The notes under the pieces were generated by a model. It saw only the letters and a list, made by a program, of their open reading frames with translations, did no database searches and was not told where the DNA came from. Positions 16,168 to 24,679 of a stretch of DNA of 64,000 nt are shown piece after piece. Source of the DNA: Roseomonas gilardii subsp. gilardii (GTDB taxonomy: Bacteria > Pseudomonadota > Alphaproteobacteria > Acetobacterales > Acetobacteraceae); NCBI RefSeq assembly GCF_023078375.1, contig NZ_CP095554.1:124001-188000 (forward strand), read 5' to 3'. Position numbers and translations under genes: made by a program. Every line of letters starts with the position of its first letter. Positions within the stretch are counted from its first letter, which is position 1.

Positions 16168-16419
16168 ATGTTCATCACCACCAAGACCCAGACCATTCCC
16201 TCCGTGTCCCAGTCGCGGGACCTGCCGGGCAGCGCGACTGCCTCCGCCCGGCCGCAGGACGAGAGCGGGTACGATGACGGCCTGGTGCACAACCACGACT
16301 GGGCGAATGAGCGCCGCGAGAACGGCCCCGTGGGAATGCGGCCCGAGCGGCTGGTGGCCGACACGTCCAGCGTGCCGACGCCCAGCAGCGCCGTGCACGA
16401 CGACCTCCACTACAGCTGA
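16168..16419 (+). CDS. Uncharacterised 83-residue protein upstream of aceA
   Basis: I do not recognise this family. The protein is hydrophilic and polar, without a signal peptide or membrane segment. It has a DGLVHNHDWANERRENGP centre and a Ser/Pro/His-containing tail ending DDLHYS. Third codon positions are almost all G or C, as in neighbouring genes, which supports real coding. GGGAGA lies about 10 bp before the ATG. An overlapping frame starting at ATG 16122, with a strong GAGGAGG ribosome site, encodes a His-rich 51-residue peptide and could be an alternative or coupled leader. It is 72 bp before aceA and probably shares its transcript. Confidence 0.55.
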   Translation: MFITTKTQTIPSVSQSRDLPGSATASARPQDESGYDDGLVHNHDWANERRENGPVGMRPERLVADTSSVPTPSSAVHDDLHYS

Positions 16420-16491
16420 GCCGACCGCCCCGCGGCCGCCGCGCGGCAGGACCATCGCACCGGATTTCTTCAGGACAGCAGGAACAGAGAC

Positions 16492-18150
16492 ATGCCCCTC
16501 CCGACCCACGCACCGGACGGACTGAGCGGCGGCTTCCCCGGCCCGCGTGGCGCCGCCTCCGCCTATCGCGACGATGTCGAGCAGATCGGCAAGCTGGTGG
16601 AGAGCCGCCAGGGCACCTGGGACGCGATCAGCCCCGAATCCGCCGCTCGCATGCGCTTGCAGAACCGCTTCCGCACCGGCCTCGACATCGCGCGCTACAC
16701 CGCCGGCATCATGCGCGCCGACATGGCGGCCTATGACCGGGACCCCGCGCTCTACACCCAGTCGCTCGGCGCCTGGCACGGCTTCATCGCGCAGCAGCAG
16801 ATGATCGCGGTGAAGAAGCATTTCGGCGGCACGGAACGGCGCTACATCTACCTCTCCGGCTGGATGGTCGCGGCGCTGCGCTCGGAGTTCGGCCCTCTGC
16901 CCGACCAGTCGATGCACGAGAAGACCAGCGTGCCCGCGCTGATCGAGGAGATCTACACCTTCCTCCGTCAGGCCGATGCGCGCGAGGTGAACGACCTGTT
17001 CCGCGCCTATGACAAGGCCCGGGCCGCGGGCGATCACGAGAAGGCAGCGGAGCTCCTGGCGAAGGCGGAGAACCACCAGACGCATGTGGTGCCGATCATC
17101 GCCGATATCGATGCGGGCTTCGGCAATGCCGAGGCGACCTATCTCCTTGCCCGGAAGATGATCGAGGCGGGCGCCTGCGCGTTGCAGATCGAGAACCAGG
17201 TCTCCGACGAGAAGCAGTGCGGCCACCAGGACGGCAAGGTGACGGTGCCGCATGAGGACTTCATCCAGAAGATCCGTGCCATCCGCTATGCCTTCCTGGA
17301 GCTCGGCGTGCCGGACGGGATCATCGTCACCCGCACGGATTCGCTCGGCGCCGGTCTGACCAAGCAGATCGCCTATAGCCGCGAGCCGGGCGATATCGGC
17401 GACCAGTACAATGCCTTCCTGGACTGCGAGGAAATCACCGCCGAGCAGGCGAAGGATGGCGACGTGCTGATCCGCCGCGAAGGCAAGCTGCTGCGCCCGA
17501 AGCGCCTGCCGAGCAATCTCTACCAGTTCCGCCCGGGCACCGGCGCGGACCGCTGTGTGCTGGACAGCATCACCTCCCTCCAGAACGGTGCCGACCTGCT
17601 CTGGATCGAAACGGAAAAGCCGCATGTCGAGCAGATCGCCGGCATGATGGACCGCATCCGCGAGGTCGTGCCGAACGCCAAGCTGGTCTACAACAACTCG
17701 CCGTCCTTCAACTGGACGCTGAGCTTCCGCCAGCAGGTCTACGATGCCTGGCAGAAGGAAGGCCGCGACATCTCCGCCTATGACCGCACGAAGCTGATGA
17801 GCGTGGACTACGACGGCACCGATCTGGCGCAGGAGGCGGATGCCCGCATCCGCAGCTTCCAGGCCGATGCCTCGAAGCGCGCCGGAATCTTCCATCACCT
17901 GATCACGCTACCGACCTATCACACGGCCGCGCTGTCCACCGACACGCTGTCGCAGAAGTATTTCGGCGAGCAGGGCATGCTCGGCTACGTGCTGGATGTG
18001 CAGCGGCAGGAGATCCGCCGCGGCGTCGCCTGCGTCCGCCACCAGAACATGGCGGGCTCGGATATCGGTGACGAGCACAAGGAGTATTTCGCCGGCGAGG
18101 CCGCGCTCAAGGCCGGCGGCGCCCACAACACGATGAACCAGTTCGCCTGA
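16492..18150 (+). CDS. aceA: Isocitrate lyase
   Basis: A 552-residue enzyme that cleaves isocitrate to glyoxylate and succinate, the first step of the glyoxylate shunt used for growth on acetate or fatty acids. It belongs to the long isocitrate lyase form (about 530 residues). The active-site loop is DEKQCGHQDGK near 238-248, with the catalytic cysteine at about 242. The Mg-binding region IADIDAGFGNAEATY is near 203, the substrate-contact NNSPSFNW near 402, and TLPTYHTAAL near 468. ATG 16492 has AGGA 13 bp upstream and AACAG nearer, an average site. No malate synthase is in the window. A strong hairpin follows the stop. Confidence 0.93.
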   Translation: MPLPTHAPDGLSGGFPGPRGAASAYRDDVEQIGKLVESRQGTWDAISPESAARMRLQNRFRTGLDIARYTAGIMRADMAAYDRDPALYTQSLGAWHGFIAQQQMIAVKKHFGGTERRYIYLSGWMVAALRSEFGPLPDQSMHEKTSVPALIEEIYTFLRQADAREVNDLFRAYDKARAAGDHEKAAELLAKAENHQTHVVPIIADIDAGFGNAEATYLLARKMIEAGACALQIENQVSDEKQCGHQDGKVTVPHEDFIQKIRAIRYAFLELGVPDGIIVTRTDSLGAGLTKQIAYSREPGDIGDQYNAFLDCEEITAEQAKDGDVLIRREGKLLRPKRLPSNLYQFRPGTGADRCVLDSITSLQNGADLLWIETEKPHVEQIAGMMDRIREVVPNAKLVYNNSPSFNWTLSFRQQVYDAWQKEGRDISAYDRTKLMSVDYDGTDLAQEADARIRSFQADASKRAGIFHHLITLPTYHTAALSTDTLSQKYFGEQGMLGYVLDVQRQEIRRGVACVRHQNMAGSDIGDEHKEYFAGEAALKAGGAHNTMNQFA

Positions 18151-18170
18151 ACGGGTGTTTCCGCAGCGTC

Positions 18171-18197
18171 AGGGCCGCCCCGGTGAGGGGCGGCCCT
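18171..18197 (+). terminator. Terminator-like hairpin after aceA
   Basis: An 11-bp perfect stem (AGGGCCGCCCC at 18171-18181, GGGGCGGCCCT at 18187-18197, loop GGTGA) lies 20 bp after the aceA stop. It is followed by TCGCG rather than a long T run. It precedes the hairpin-array element. Confidence 0.6.
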
Positions 18198-18212
18198 TCG
18201 CGTGTCGCGCTG

Positions 18213-18510
18213 TCCTTCGGGGGACAAGGCTCCGCCGTCGACGCAGTGCGTCGACCCCCCGAACCCCCTTATCCGCCAGGAACCTGAGGTTCCTGGACCT
18301 CCCATTCGCTGGTCCCTACTGACGCCGGAGAGCATGGCTCTCCGGCGACGGCCGGTGCCGCCAGCGCTGAGAAGGGATTTTTTCTTTTCGGGAGCCCCGC
18401 TGATCCATCTGCGCTCAGGGATCGGACGGCAGACTGACGGCCGCCACCCGGACCAGCGAAAGCCCGGGGTCCGGGGGCGAGGCAGCGCCTTGCCCCTGGC
18501 GGCCAGCCAT
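18213..18510. repeat. Intergenic hairpin-array element, copy A
   Basis: Between the convergent aceA and dienelactone hydrolase genes. Modules in order: outer stem TTCGGGGG (18216-18223) with CCCCCGAA (18256-18263), enclosing a perfect inner stem GTCGACGC/GCGTCGAC (18237-18255); stem 2 CCAGGAACC/GGTTCCTGG (18276-18296); stem 3 GCCGGAGAGC/GCTCTCCGGC (18324-18346); a T-rich run at 18378-18388 followed by CGGGAGCCCCGCTGATCC; the conserved linker GCGAAAGCCCGGGGTCCGGG; and a last stem GGGGCGAGG/CCTTGCCCC (18474-18496). Order and linkers match copies B and C, but the internal GGGGACCG hairpin of those copies is absent here. Confidence 0.75.
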
Positions 18511-18530
18511 GAAGCGCCCCGCCCCGCCCT

Positions 18531-19442
18531 TCAGGCCAGGTTCTTGCGGAAATGCGCGAGGGTCCGATCCCAGGCGAGCTTCGCCGCCGCCTCGTCGTAG
18601 CGTGGCGTCGAGTTGTTGTGGAAGCCGTGCTGCGTGCCTGGGTAGATGAACGCCTCGTACGGGATGCCATTCGCCTTCAGCGCAGCCTCGTAGGCAGGCC
18701 ACATCGCATTGATGCGCTCGTCCTTCTCGGCATAGTGGATCAGCAGCGGCGCCTTGATGGAGGGCACGCCGGCGGTCTCCGGCGCGGCGCCATAGAAGGG
18801 CACAGCCGCCTTCACCTCCGCCCCAAGGGCGACCGCCAGCGTATTGGTGGTGGTGCCGCCCCAGCAGAAGCCGGTGATGCCAAGCTTGCCCGAGGACAAT
18901 TCATGCGCCTTCAGCCAGGTGGCGCCGTTGCGCATGTCCATGCGCAGCCTGCCCTGGTCCAGTCCCGCCTGCAGGTCGCGCCCGCCATCGTCGTTGCCGG
19001 GATAGCCGCCGGCCGGAAACAGCCCGTCCGGCGCCAGGGCCAGGAAGCCCTCGACCGCGAGGCGGCGGGCGACATCCTCGATATAGGGGTTCAGCCCCCG
19101 GTTCTCGTGGATCACCAGCACCGCCGGGAAAGGTCCCGTCCCACTCGGCTGCACCAGATAGCCGCGCATCGTGCCGGAGTTGCCGCCGGGTGAGGGATAG
19201 GTGACGTAGCGCGCCCGGATGCGCTCATCGGTGAAGGAGATGGTCTGCGCCTGGGCATAGCGGGGCAGCAGCGCCTGCGCCATGGCCAGGCCACCCGCGA
19301 TCATGGCGGCGCGGGCCAGGAACTCGCGGCGTTCGAGGCGACCATGGCAGTATTCGTCGTAGAGGTCGTAGACCCGCTGGTCGATCTCCATCTGTGTCAG
19401 CGGCGGCGGAACAGGCGTTTCCACTTCGATCATGTCGGGCAT
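18531..19442 (-). CDS. Dienelactone hydrolase family protein with Tat signal
   Basis: A 303-residue alpha/beta hydrolase of the dienelactone hydrolase (carboxymethylenebutenolidase-like) family. The nucleophile is C183 in GFCWGG, the acid D231 in AEKDE and the base H262 in TQHGFHN, a complete Cys-Asp-His triad. A twin-arginine signal (ERREFLARAAMIAGG, Arg at 38-39) with a long n-region precedes the domain, so the enzyme is probably exported folded to the periplasm. The frame extends upstream, but ATG 19442, with GGAGGAAA about 7 bp upstream, is preferred. It is oriented away from the alcohol dehydrogenase gene and convergent with aceA. The natural substrate is unknown; not all members act on dienelactone. 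Confidence 0.85.
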   Translation of the reverse strand: MPDMIEVETPVPPPLTQMEIDQRVYDLYDEYCHGRLERREFLARAAMIAGGLAMAQALLPRYAQAQTISFTDERIRARYVTYPSPGGNSGTMRGYLVQPSGTGPFPAVLVIHENRGLNPYIEDVARRLAVEGFLALAPDGLFPAGGYPGNDDGGRDLQAGLDQGRLRMDMRNGATWLKAHELSSGKLGITGFCWGGTTTNTLAVALGAEVKAAVPFYGAAPETAGVPSIKAPLLIHYAEKDERINAMWPAYEAALKANGIPYEAFIYPGTQHGFHNNSTPRYDEAAAKLAWDRTLAHFRKNLA

Positions 19443-19591
19443 CGGGCGTTTCCTCCGCTGGTGGCGCCCCGCCTGCGATCCGCGCTCAGGACATGCCGGG
19501 GGTAGTCTAGCCATCCCTCGCCATGCCACCAGAAGTGATCGCCGGCCTGACGGACCATCACGTTCCATTGATCGCCGTTCTTTTCCGCCAT
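19430..19591 (-). CDS. Possible 53-residue small protein overlapping the hydrolase start
   Basis: A short frame from ATG 19591 encodes MAEKNGDQWNVMVRQAGDHF followed by a Trp-rich WWHGEGW segment. Its stop overlaps the start region of the dienelactone hydrolase gene (13 bp). The first 35 residues have protein-like composition and mostly G/C third positions; the tail does not. No strong ribosome site is visible. I do not recognise a family. If real it would be translated just ahead of the hydrolase. Confidence 0.3.
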   Translation of the reverse strand: MAEKNGDQWNVMVRQAGDHFWWHGEGWLDYPRHVLSADRRRGATSGGNARCPT

Positions 19592-19733
19592 GCCCTGTTT
19601 CGGGAAGCCCTGGCTGAATGGCCGTCCCGGGACTAGATCCCCCGCGCCCGATCTTTCATCGCCCCTTCGTCTCGCGGCACCCGCACCAGGGCGGCCGCGA
19701 GCCTTTCCCACGCCTTCATGCGAGGACATCCGC

Positions 19734-20789
19734 ATGTTCACCTGCACCGGCTATGCCGCGGGGGCCGCGACGGCCCCGCTCGCCCCGATCACCTTCGAAC
19801 GCCGCGATCCGGGGCCCACGGATGTGCGGATCGACATCCTCTATTGCGGTGTCTGCCATTCCGACCTGCACCAGGCCCGCAATGAATGGCACAACACCCT
19901 CTATCCCTGCGTGCCGGGGCACGAGATCGTCGGCCGCGTCTCGGCGGTCGGCGATGCCGTCACCCGGTTCAGGCCGGGCGACATCGCAGGCGTCGGCTGC
20001 ATGGTCGATTCCTGCCGTGAATGTGCCAGTTGCCGGGAGGGGCTGGAGCAGTATTGCGAGCGCGGCTTCGTCCCCACCTATAACGGCGAGGACAGGCATG
20101 GCGGCGGACATACCTTCGGCGGCTATTCCCGCGCCGTGGTGGTGGACCAGGCCTTCGTGCTGAAGATACCCGGAAATCTGGACCTCGCCGCCGTGGCGCC
20201 GCTGCTCTGCGCCGGGATCACTACCTATTCGCCTCTGCGGCACTGGAAGGTCGGCCCCGGTCAGCGCGTCGGCATCGTCGGCCTGGGCGGGCTTGGCCAT
20301 ATGGCGGTGAAGTTCGCACGGGCCTTCGGCGCGCATGTCGTGCTCTTCACCACCTCCGTCAGCAAGGTCGAGGACGCTCTGCGCCTCGGCGCGCATGAGG
20401 TGGTGCTGTCGCGGGACGAAGCCGCGATGGCGGCCGAGGCCGGGCGCTTTGACTTCATCCTCGATGCCGTGGCGGCGCAGCACGACATCAACACCTATCT
20501 CAACCTGCTCAAGCGCGATGGCACGCTGGTACAGGTCGGCGCGCCGGAGCAGCCTCTGCCGGTCGCGGTGTTCAGCCTGATCTTCAAGCGCCGCAACTTC
20601 GCCGGCTCGCTGATCGGCGGCATCGCGGAAACGCAGGAGATGCTGGATTTCTGCGGCACGCACGGGATCACTTCGGATATCGAGATGATCCGCATGGACG
20701 AGATCAACACCGCCTATGAGCGCATGATCCGCTCCGACGTGAAGTACCGCTTCGTCATCGACATGGCGACGCTGCCCGAGGCCGCCTGA
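19734..20789 (+). CDS. Zinc-dependent alcohol dehydrogenase (YahK/cinnamyl-alcohol type)
   Basis: A 351-residue medium-chain NAD(P)-dependent alcohol dehydrogenase that interconverts aldehydes and primary alcohols. Catalytic-zinc residues lie in CGVCHSD (C38/C41 region) and GHE (H63-E64). The structural-zinc cysteines are C94, C97, C100 and C108 in CRECASCREGLEQYC. The cofactor-binding GLGGLGHMAVKFARA starts near 185. The CxxxxxGLEQYCERGFVPTYN block places it with YahK-like broad-range aldehyde reductases. The frame is open upstream, but ATG 19734 with GAGGA about 8 bp before it gives the family N-terminus. It is divergent from the hydrolase, with 291 bp between them, and is followed by a hairpin shared with the convergent DUF2189 gene. 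Confidence 0.88.
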   Translation: MFTCTGYAAGAATAPLAPITFERRDPGPTDVRIDILYCGVCHSDLHQARNEWHNTLYPCVPGHEIVGRVSAVGDAVTRFRPGDIAGVGCMVDSCRECASCREGLEQYCERGFVPTYNGEDRHGGGHTFGGYSRAVVVDQAFVLKIPGNLDLAAVAPLLCAGITTYSPLRHWKVGPGQRVGIVGLGGLGHMAVKFARAFGAHVVLFTTSVSKVEDALRLGAHEVVLSRDEAAMAAEAGRFDFILDAVAAQHDINTYLNLLKRDGTLVQVGAPEQPLPVAVFSLIFKRRNFAGSLIGGIAETQEMLDFCGTHGITSDIEMIRMDEINTAYERMIRSDVKYRFVIDMATLPEAA

Positions 20790-20795
20790 CGGGCC

Positions 20796-20817
20796 GGCCG
20801 GGGCGCAGGCCCCGGCC
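20796..20817. terminator. Bidirectional terminator-like hairpin
   Basis: GGCCGGGGC (20796-20804) pairs perfectly with GCCCCGGCC (20809-20817) around a 4-nt loop, in the 36-bp gap between two convergent genes. There is no T run on either strand. Confidence 0.45.
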
Positions 20818-20825
20818 GCTTCCCC

Positions 20826-21620
20826 TCACGCCACGATGCGCCGGTACAGGTGCCAGGTGGCATGGCCCAGGATGGGCATGACCACGGCCAGACCCACGAA
20901 GCAGGGCAGAGCCCCCAGCACCAGCAGCACCGCCACGATCAGTCCCCAGCCGAGCATCGGCCCCGGATTGGCGGCCATGGCCTGCATCGAGGTCCGCACC
21001 GCCTCTGCCACGCCCACATCGCGGTCCAGCAGCAGTGGGAAGGACACCGCCGAGATGCCCAGCACCAGCAGGGCGAACAGGAAGCCGGCGCCATTGCCGA
21101 GGAGCATCATGGTGCGCCCTTCCCGGGTCCGCAGCACATCGTGCAGGAAGTCGCCCAGCGAATCCGGCGGGGCGGCGCCCAGCGTGGCGACATAGATGGC
21201 CTTGGCCACGAAGAGCCAAGCGACGAAGATGGCGAACAGCACCACGCCCAGCGCCGCGATCGAGAAGAGCGAGGGCGAGCGCAGCACGTCGAAGGCATTC
21301 ACCCAGGATGCGGGCTCGCCACGCTCGCGGCGCCGACTGATCTCGTAGAGACCCACCGCCGCGACGGGTCCGAGCAGGCTGATGCCCGCCAGCATGGGGA
21401 AAAGCAGCGGCAACAGGTCGTATCCGAAGGCCGCGCGGGCGGCGACGAAACCGACCAGCGGATAGATCACGCCCAGGAAGACCAGCTGGGTCGGCGTTTC
21501 CCGGAAATCCCGCCATCCATCAGACAGCGCGGCGCGCAGGTCGTCATAGCCGATGTGGCGGATGGCGGGACGCGCCGACACCCCCATGCCGCCAGTGGCC
21601 GCGGACGAATTCCTCACCAT
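20826..21620 (-). CDS. DUF2189 family integral membrane protein
   Basis: A 264-residue inner-membrane protein with about six hydrophobic segments (about residues 46-66, 72-93, 120-145, 180-200, 222-250). The conserved N-terminal signature ALSDGWRDFRETPTQLVFLGVIYPLVGF and the GPVAAVGLYEISRRRERGE loop identify DUF2189. The family has no assigned biochemical role; in alphaproteobacteria it is sometimes near respiratory or redox genes. It is convergent with the alcohol dehydrogenase. The start at ATG 21620 leaves about 40 non-conserved residues before the domain. A long gene-free region lies upstream. Confidence 0.8.
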   Translation of the reverse strand: MVRNSSAATGGMGVSARPAIRHIGYDDLRAALSDGWRDFRETPTQLVFLGVIYPLVGFVAARAAFGYDLLPLLFPMLAGISLLGPVAAVGLYEISRRRERGEPASWVNAFDVLRSPSLFSIAALGVVLFAIFVAWLFVAKAIYVATLGAAPPDSLGDFLHDVLRTREGRTMMLLGNGAGFLFALLVLGISAVSFPLLLDRDVGVAEAVRTSMQAMAANPGPMLGWGLIVAVLLVLGALPCFVGLAVVMPILGHATWHLYRRIVA

Positions 21621-22369
21621 TCTCTCTACCCTCCCGAAGACAGGGGCCCGATGCGGGGCCCGGGTGCAGGGGCTGGGCGGGAACCAGGTGGCACATGGCC
21701 AGGAGAGTGGTCGGGTCGATCAGGCCCCCTGACGGGGTCCATCGCTGCTCGTGGCGCCGTGCTCCATCGTTCGGTCTGCCCTTCGCCGGGCCTGTCGCGG
21801 GGAGGCGGCGGTCCGGCTGCCTCGATCTGGGCGGAACCGGAACGGTTTGCCAGCCTTTCCAGCTCGAGGGCGGGAGGAGGAACGGTCATTTCATGGTGAG
21901 GACCGAGCCCGATTCGGGCTTCCAGGACCATGGGTGTCAGAGAGTTACAATATCGTGATCGGGGCCATCAGAACCGGTTCAATCAATCCCCGATCCACCA
22001 TGGTGGCGCTCAGGATAATGCGCCCCCTTCCCGAACATATCCAAGGCAGACGCCAGAATAATTCGCTTTTCCCGAGGCGCTTCCGGCCCTCTCTCCTGAG
22101 GCATTCCGCCGATCATCTTTCCTGGAATGTCGCCTGCACAGCGCATGTCTGTCCCGACAGGAGTGGACAATCCGGTTCATCCATTCTACATCGCGGCTAT
22201 CGTTATTTACGGCAGCGACACATCATTGTGTCATTTTCAGGGCAGAAAGGTCCGTATCGGATCTTTCCGCCCGTTCTATGCTCATAGCCGTCGTGCCTGC
22301 CGGCGACAGCTCGCATGGAGGATCGAGTGCCATCCCAGGGCGGATGGCCAACTGGGAGACGCATTCTTG
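21621..22369. other. 749-bp gene-free region upstream of proV, lower GC
   Basis: No credible gene is visible. The right half (about 21930-22260) is clearly less GC-rich than the flanks. Notable sites are a near-perfect palindrome AGCCCGA/TCGGGCT at about 21906-21920, CTGTCCCGACAG at about 22147-22158, and a hairpin GACACA-TCAT-TGTGTC at 22217-22232 followed by ATTTTC. These lie where promoters and operators for the divergent DUF2189 and proVWX units must be. I could not fix a promoter with confidence. Confidence 0.4.
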
Positions 22370-23650
22370 ATGGATACGGCAACGAACGGGCCGTCCCCCG
22401 GGGCGCCCGCGACTACTTCCCTTCCGGCGGATACCGCCGCCGACGCGAGTACCGAACCGCAGGTGAAGATCGCCCTGCGCGACGTCTACAAGATCTTCGG
22501 GGACCATCCCGACCGCGCCATGGAAATGGTGCGCCAGGGCCGCGGCAAGGACGAGATCCATGCCGAAACCGGTTGCACGCTGGGCGTCAACGGCGCGAAT
22601 TTCGACATCATGGCGGGCGAGATCTTCGTGATCATGGGCCTCTCCGGCTCCGGCAAGTCCACCCTGCTGCGCCTGCTCAACCGCCTGATCGAGCCGACCT
22701 CCGGCTCCATCCTGGTGGATGGCCAGGACATCACCCGCATGTCGAAGCGCGAGCTGACCGAGCTGCGCCGCCGCGACATGAGCATGGTCTTCCAGTCCTT
22801 CGCCCTGCTGCCCAACCGCACGGTGCTCGACAACGCCGCCTTCGGTCTGGAGGTCGCGGGCGTGGCGGAGGCCGAGCGCCACGCCAAGGCCATGGCGGCG
22901 CTGGAGGGCGTGGGCCTCGCCGCCTATGCCCAGAGCCGCCCGGACCAGCTTTCCGGCGGCATGAAGCAGCGCGTCGGCCTCGCCCGCGCCCTGGCCAGCG
23001 AGCCGACCGTGCTGCTGATGGACGAAGCCTTCTCGGCCCTCGACCCACTGATCCGCACGGAGATGCAGGACGAACTGCTGCGCCTTCAGTCCGAGCACAG
23101 CCGCACCATCATCTTCGTCAGCCACGACCTCGACGAGGCCATGCGCATCGGCGACCGCATCGCCATCATGCAGCACGGCAACGTGGTGCAGGTCGGCACG
23201 CCCGACGACATCGTGGCGAACCCGGCCAACGACTATGTCCGCTCCTTCTTCCGCAACGTGGACGTGTCGCAGGTCTTCCGCGCCGGCGACGTGGCCCGCG
23301 ACGCGCAGGTCGTGCTGATCGAACGCAAGGGCCTCGCCGTCCCGGCGGCGCTGGAGCGCATGCGGCGCCACGACCGGGACGTCGCCATCGTGGTGGGGCG
23401 CGACCGCCGCTATCACGGCATGGTCAGCGCGGAATCCCTCTCCCGCGCCGCTCGCAGCGGCGAGGCGGACCCCTACCACCGCGCCTTCCTCTCGGAGATC
23501 GAGCCGATCGACGCCGACCAGACCCTGTCGGACGTGCTCGGCCGCGTCGCGCAGAGCCCCTGGCCCGTGCCGGTGGTGGATGCGCAGAAGCGCTACATCG
23601 GCTCCATCAGCAAATCCGCCCTGCTGATGACCCTGGACCGCGCGGCCTGA
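22370..23650 (+). CDS. proV: Glycine betaine/choline-type ABC transporter ATP-binding protein (ProV/ChoV)
   Basis: A 426-residue ABC ATPase for uptake of quaternary-ammonium osmolytes (betaine, choline or proline betaine). It has Walker A GLSGSGKST near 89, the signature LSGGMKQRVGLARAL near 192, Walker B TVLLMDEAFSALDP near 213, and a C-terminal pair of CBS domains from about residue 295. In OpuA/ProV proteins these domains sense ionic strength. The YKIFGDHPDRAMEMVRQGRGKDEI region is diagnostic for ProV. The frame is open upstream; ATG 22370 is chosen because GGGAGA lies about 11 bp before it and conserved sequence begins near residue 27. ProW and ProX genes follow. Choline rather than betaine specificity cannot be excluded. 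Confidence 0.9.
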   Translation: MDTATNGPSPGAPATTSLPADTAADASTEPQVKIALRDVYKIFGDHPDRAMEMVRQGRGKDEIHAETGCTLGVNGANFDIMAGEIFVIMGLSGSGKSTLLRLLNRLIEPTSGSILVDGQDITRMSKRELTELRRRDMSMVFQSFALLPNRTVLDNAAFGLEVAGVAEAERHAKAMAALEGVGLAAYAQSRPDQLSGGMKQRVGLARALASEPTVLLMDEAFSALDPLIRTEMQDELLRLQSEHSRTIIFVSHDLDEAMRIGDRIAIMQHGNVVQVGTPDDIVANPANDYVRSFFRNVDVSQVFRAGDVARDAQVVLIERKGLAVPAALERMRRHDRDVAIVVGRDRRYHGMVSAESLSRAARSGEADPYHRAFLSEIEPIDADQTLSDVLGRVAQSPWPVPVVDAQKRYIGSISKSALLMTLDRAA

Positions 23651-23723
23651 GGCGCGCTGCCCGCGGCAGGCGCCGCGGGCCCCAGAGCGCGCATTCCAGG
23701 CCCACAGCACCGGATCACAGACC

Positions 23724-24644
23724 ATGAACATGCATCTCGGCATCGGCGAAGCCGCCGACACCGCCGTCAACTACATCCTCGACCATTTCATGCCCTTCCT
23801 CGATGGCATCGCCACGGTGATCGGCTTCGTCACCGGCACCATCAAGGCCGCCCTGACCGGCGTCCCGCCGCTGGCCGCCGTGGCGGTGATCGTGCTGCTC
23901 GCGCTCTGGCGCGTGGGCTGGAAGTTCGCCCTCTTCGCCGTGGCCGCGCTCTTCGTGATCCTGGGCATGGACCTGTGGGAGCGCACGATGGAGACCCTCT
24001 CCCTCGTCCTTTCCGCCACCGTGATCGCCATCGTGGTCGGCGTGCCGCTGGGCATCGCCATGGCGCGCAACGAGGCCGTGGCGCTCGTCGTCCGCCCCGT
24101 GCTCGACCTGATGCAGACCATGCCGGCCTTCGTCTACCTGATCCCGGCCGCCATGTTCTTCGGCCTGGGCGCCGTGCCCGGCACCATCGCCACGGTGATC
24201 TTCGCCATGCCGCCCGTGGTGCGCCTGACCAATCTCGGCCTGCGCCAGGTGAACAGCGAGTTCATCGAGGCCGGCCTCGCCTCCGGCTGCACGCCCGGCC
24301 AGTTGCTGATGAAGGTGCAGCTCCCGAACGCGCTGCCCTCCATCATGGCCGGCATCAACCAGACGATCATGCTCTCGCTCTCGATGGTGGTGATCGCCTC
24401 CATGATCGGCGCGGGCGGCCTGGGCAACACCGTGCTCACCGGCATCCAGCGCCTCGATGTCGGCACCGGCTTCGAAGGCGGCCTCGCCGTCGTGATCCTC
24501 GCCGTGCTGCTCGACCGCATCACCCAGAGCTTCGGTCAGAAGCGCCCCTCGCTGCTCCCCGGCCTGCGCGCACTCTTCGCGCGCAACACCACGGACGGCG
24601 AGGCGAAGCAGGGCAACGCCGCCGCCCGCCTCGCGAGCCACTGA
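23724..24644 (+). CDS. proW: Betaine/choline ABC transporter permease (ProW/ChoW)
   Basis: A 306-residue permease with about seven hydrophobic segments. The BPD_transp_1 domain carries VLDLMQTMPAFVYLIPAAMFFGLG near 130-153 and the EAA loop EAGLASGCTPGQLLMKVQLPNALP near 178-201 that contacts ProV. The GAGGLGNTVLTGIQRLDVG segment near 232 is typical of ProW/OpuAB. It lies 73 bp after proV and 35 bp before proX, a standard operon. The protein forms the homodimeric channel in the inner membrane. Confidence 0.9.
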   Translation: MNMHLGIGEAADTAVNYILDHFMPFLDGIATVIGFVTGTIKAALTGVPPLAAVAVIVLLALWRVGWKFALFAVAALFVILGMDLWERTMETLSLVLSATVIAIVVGVPLGIAMARNEAVALVVRPVLDLMQTMPAFVYLIPAAMFFGLGAVPGTIATVIFAMPPVVRLTNLGLRQVNSEFIEAGLASGCTPGQLLMKVQLPNALPSIMAGINQTIMLSLSMVVIASMIGAGGLGNTVLTGIQRLDVGTGFEGGLAVVILAVLLDRITQSFGQKRPSLLPGLRALFARNTTDGEAKQGNAAARLASH

Positions 24645-24679
24645 CCGTCCCACACGAACCGCAGAAAGGAAGACGCCCC

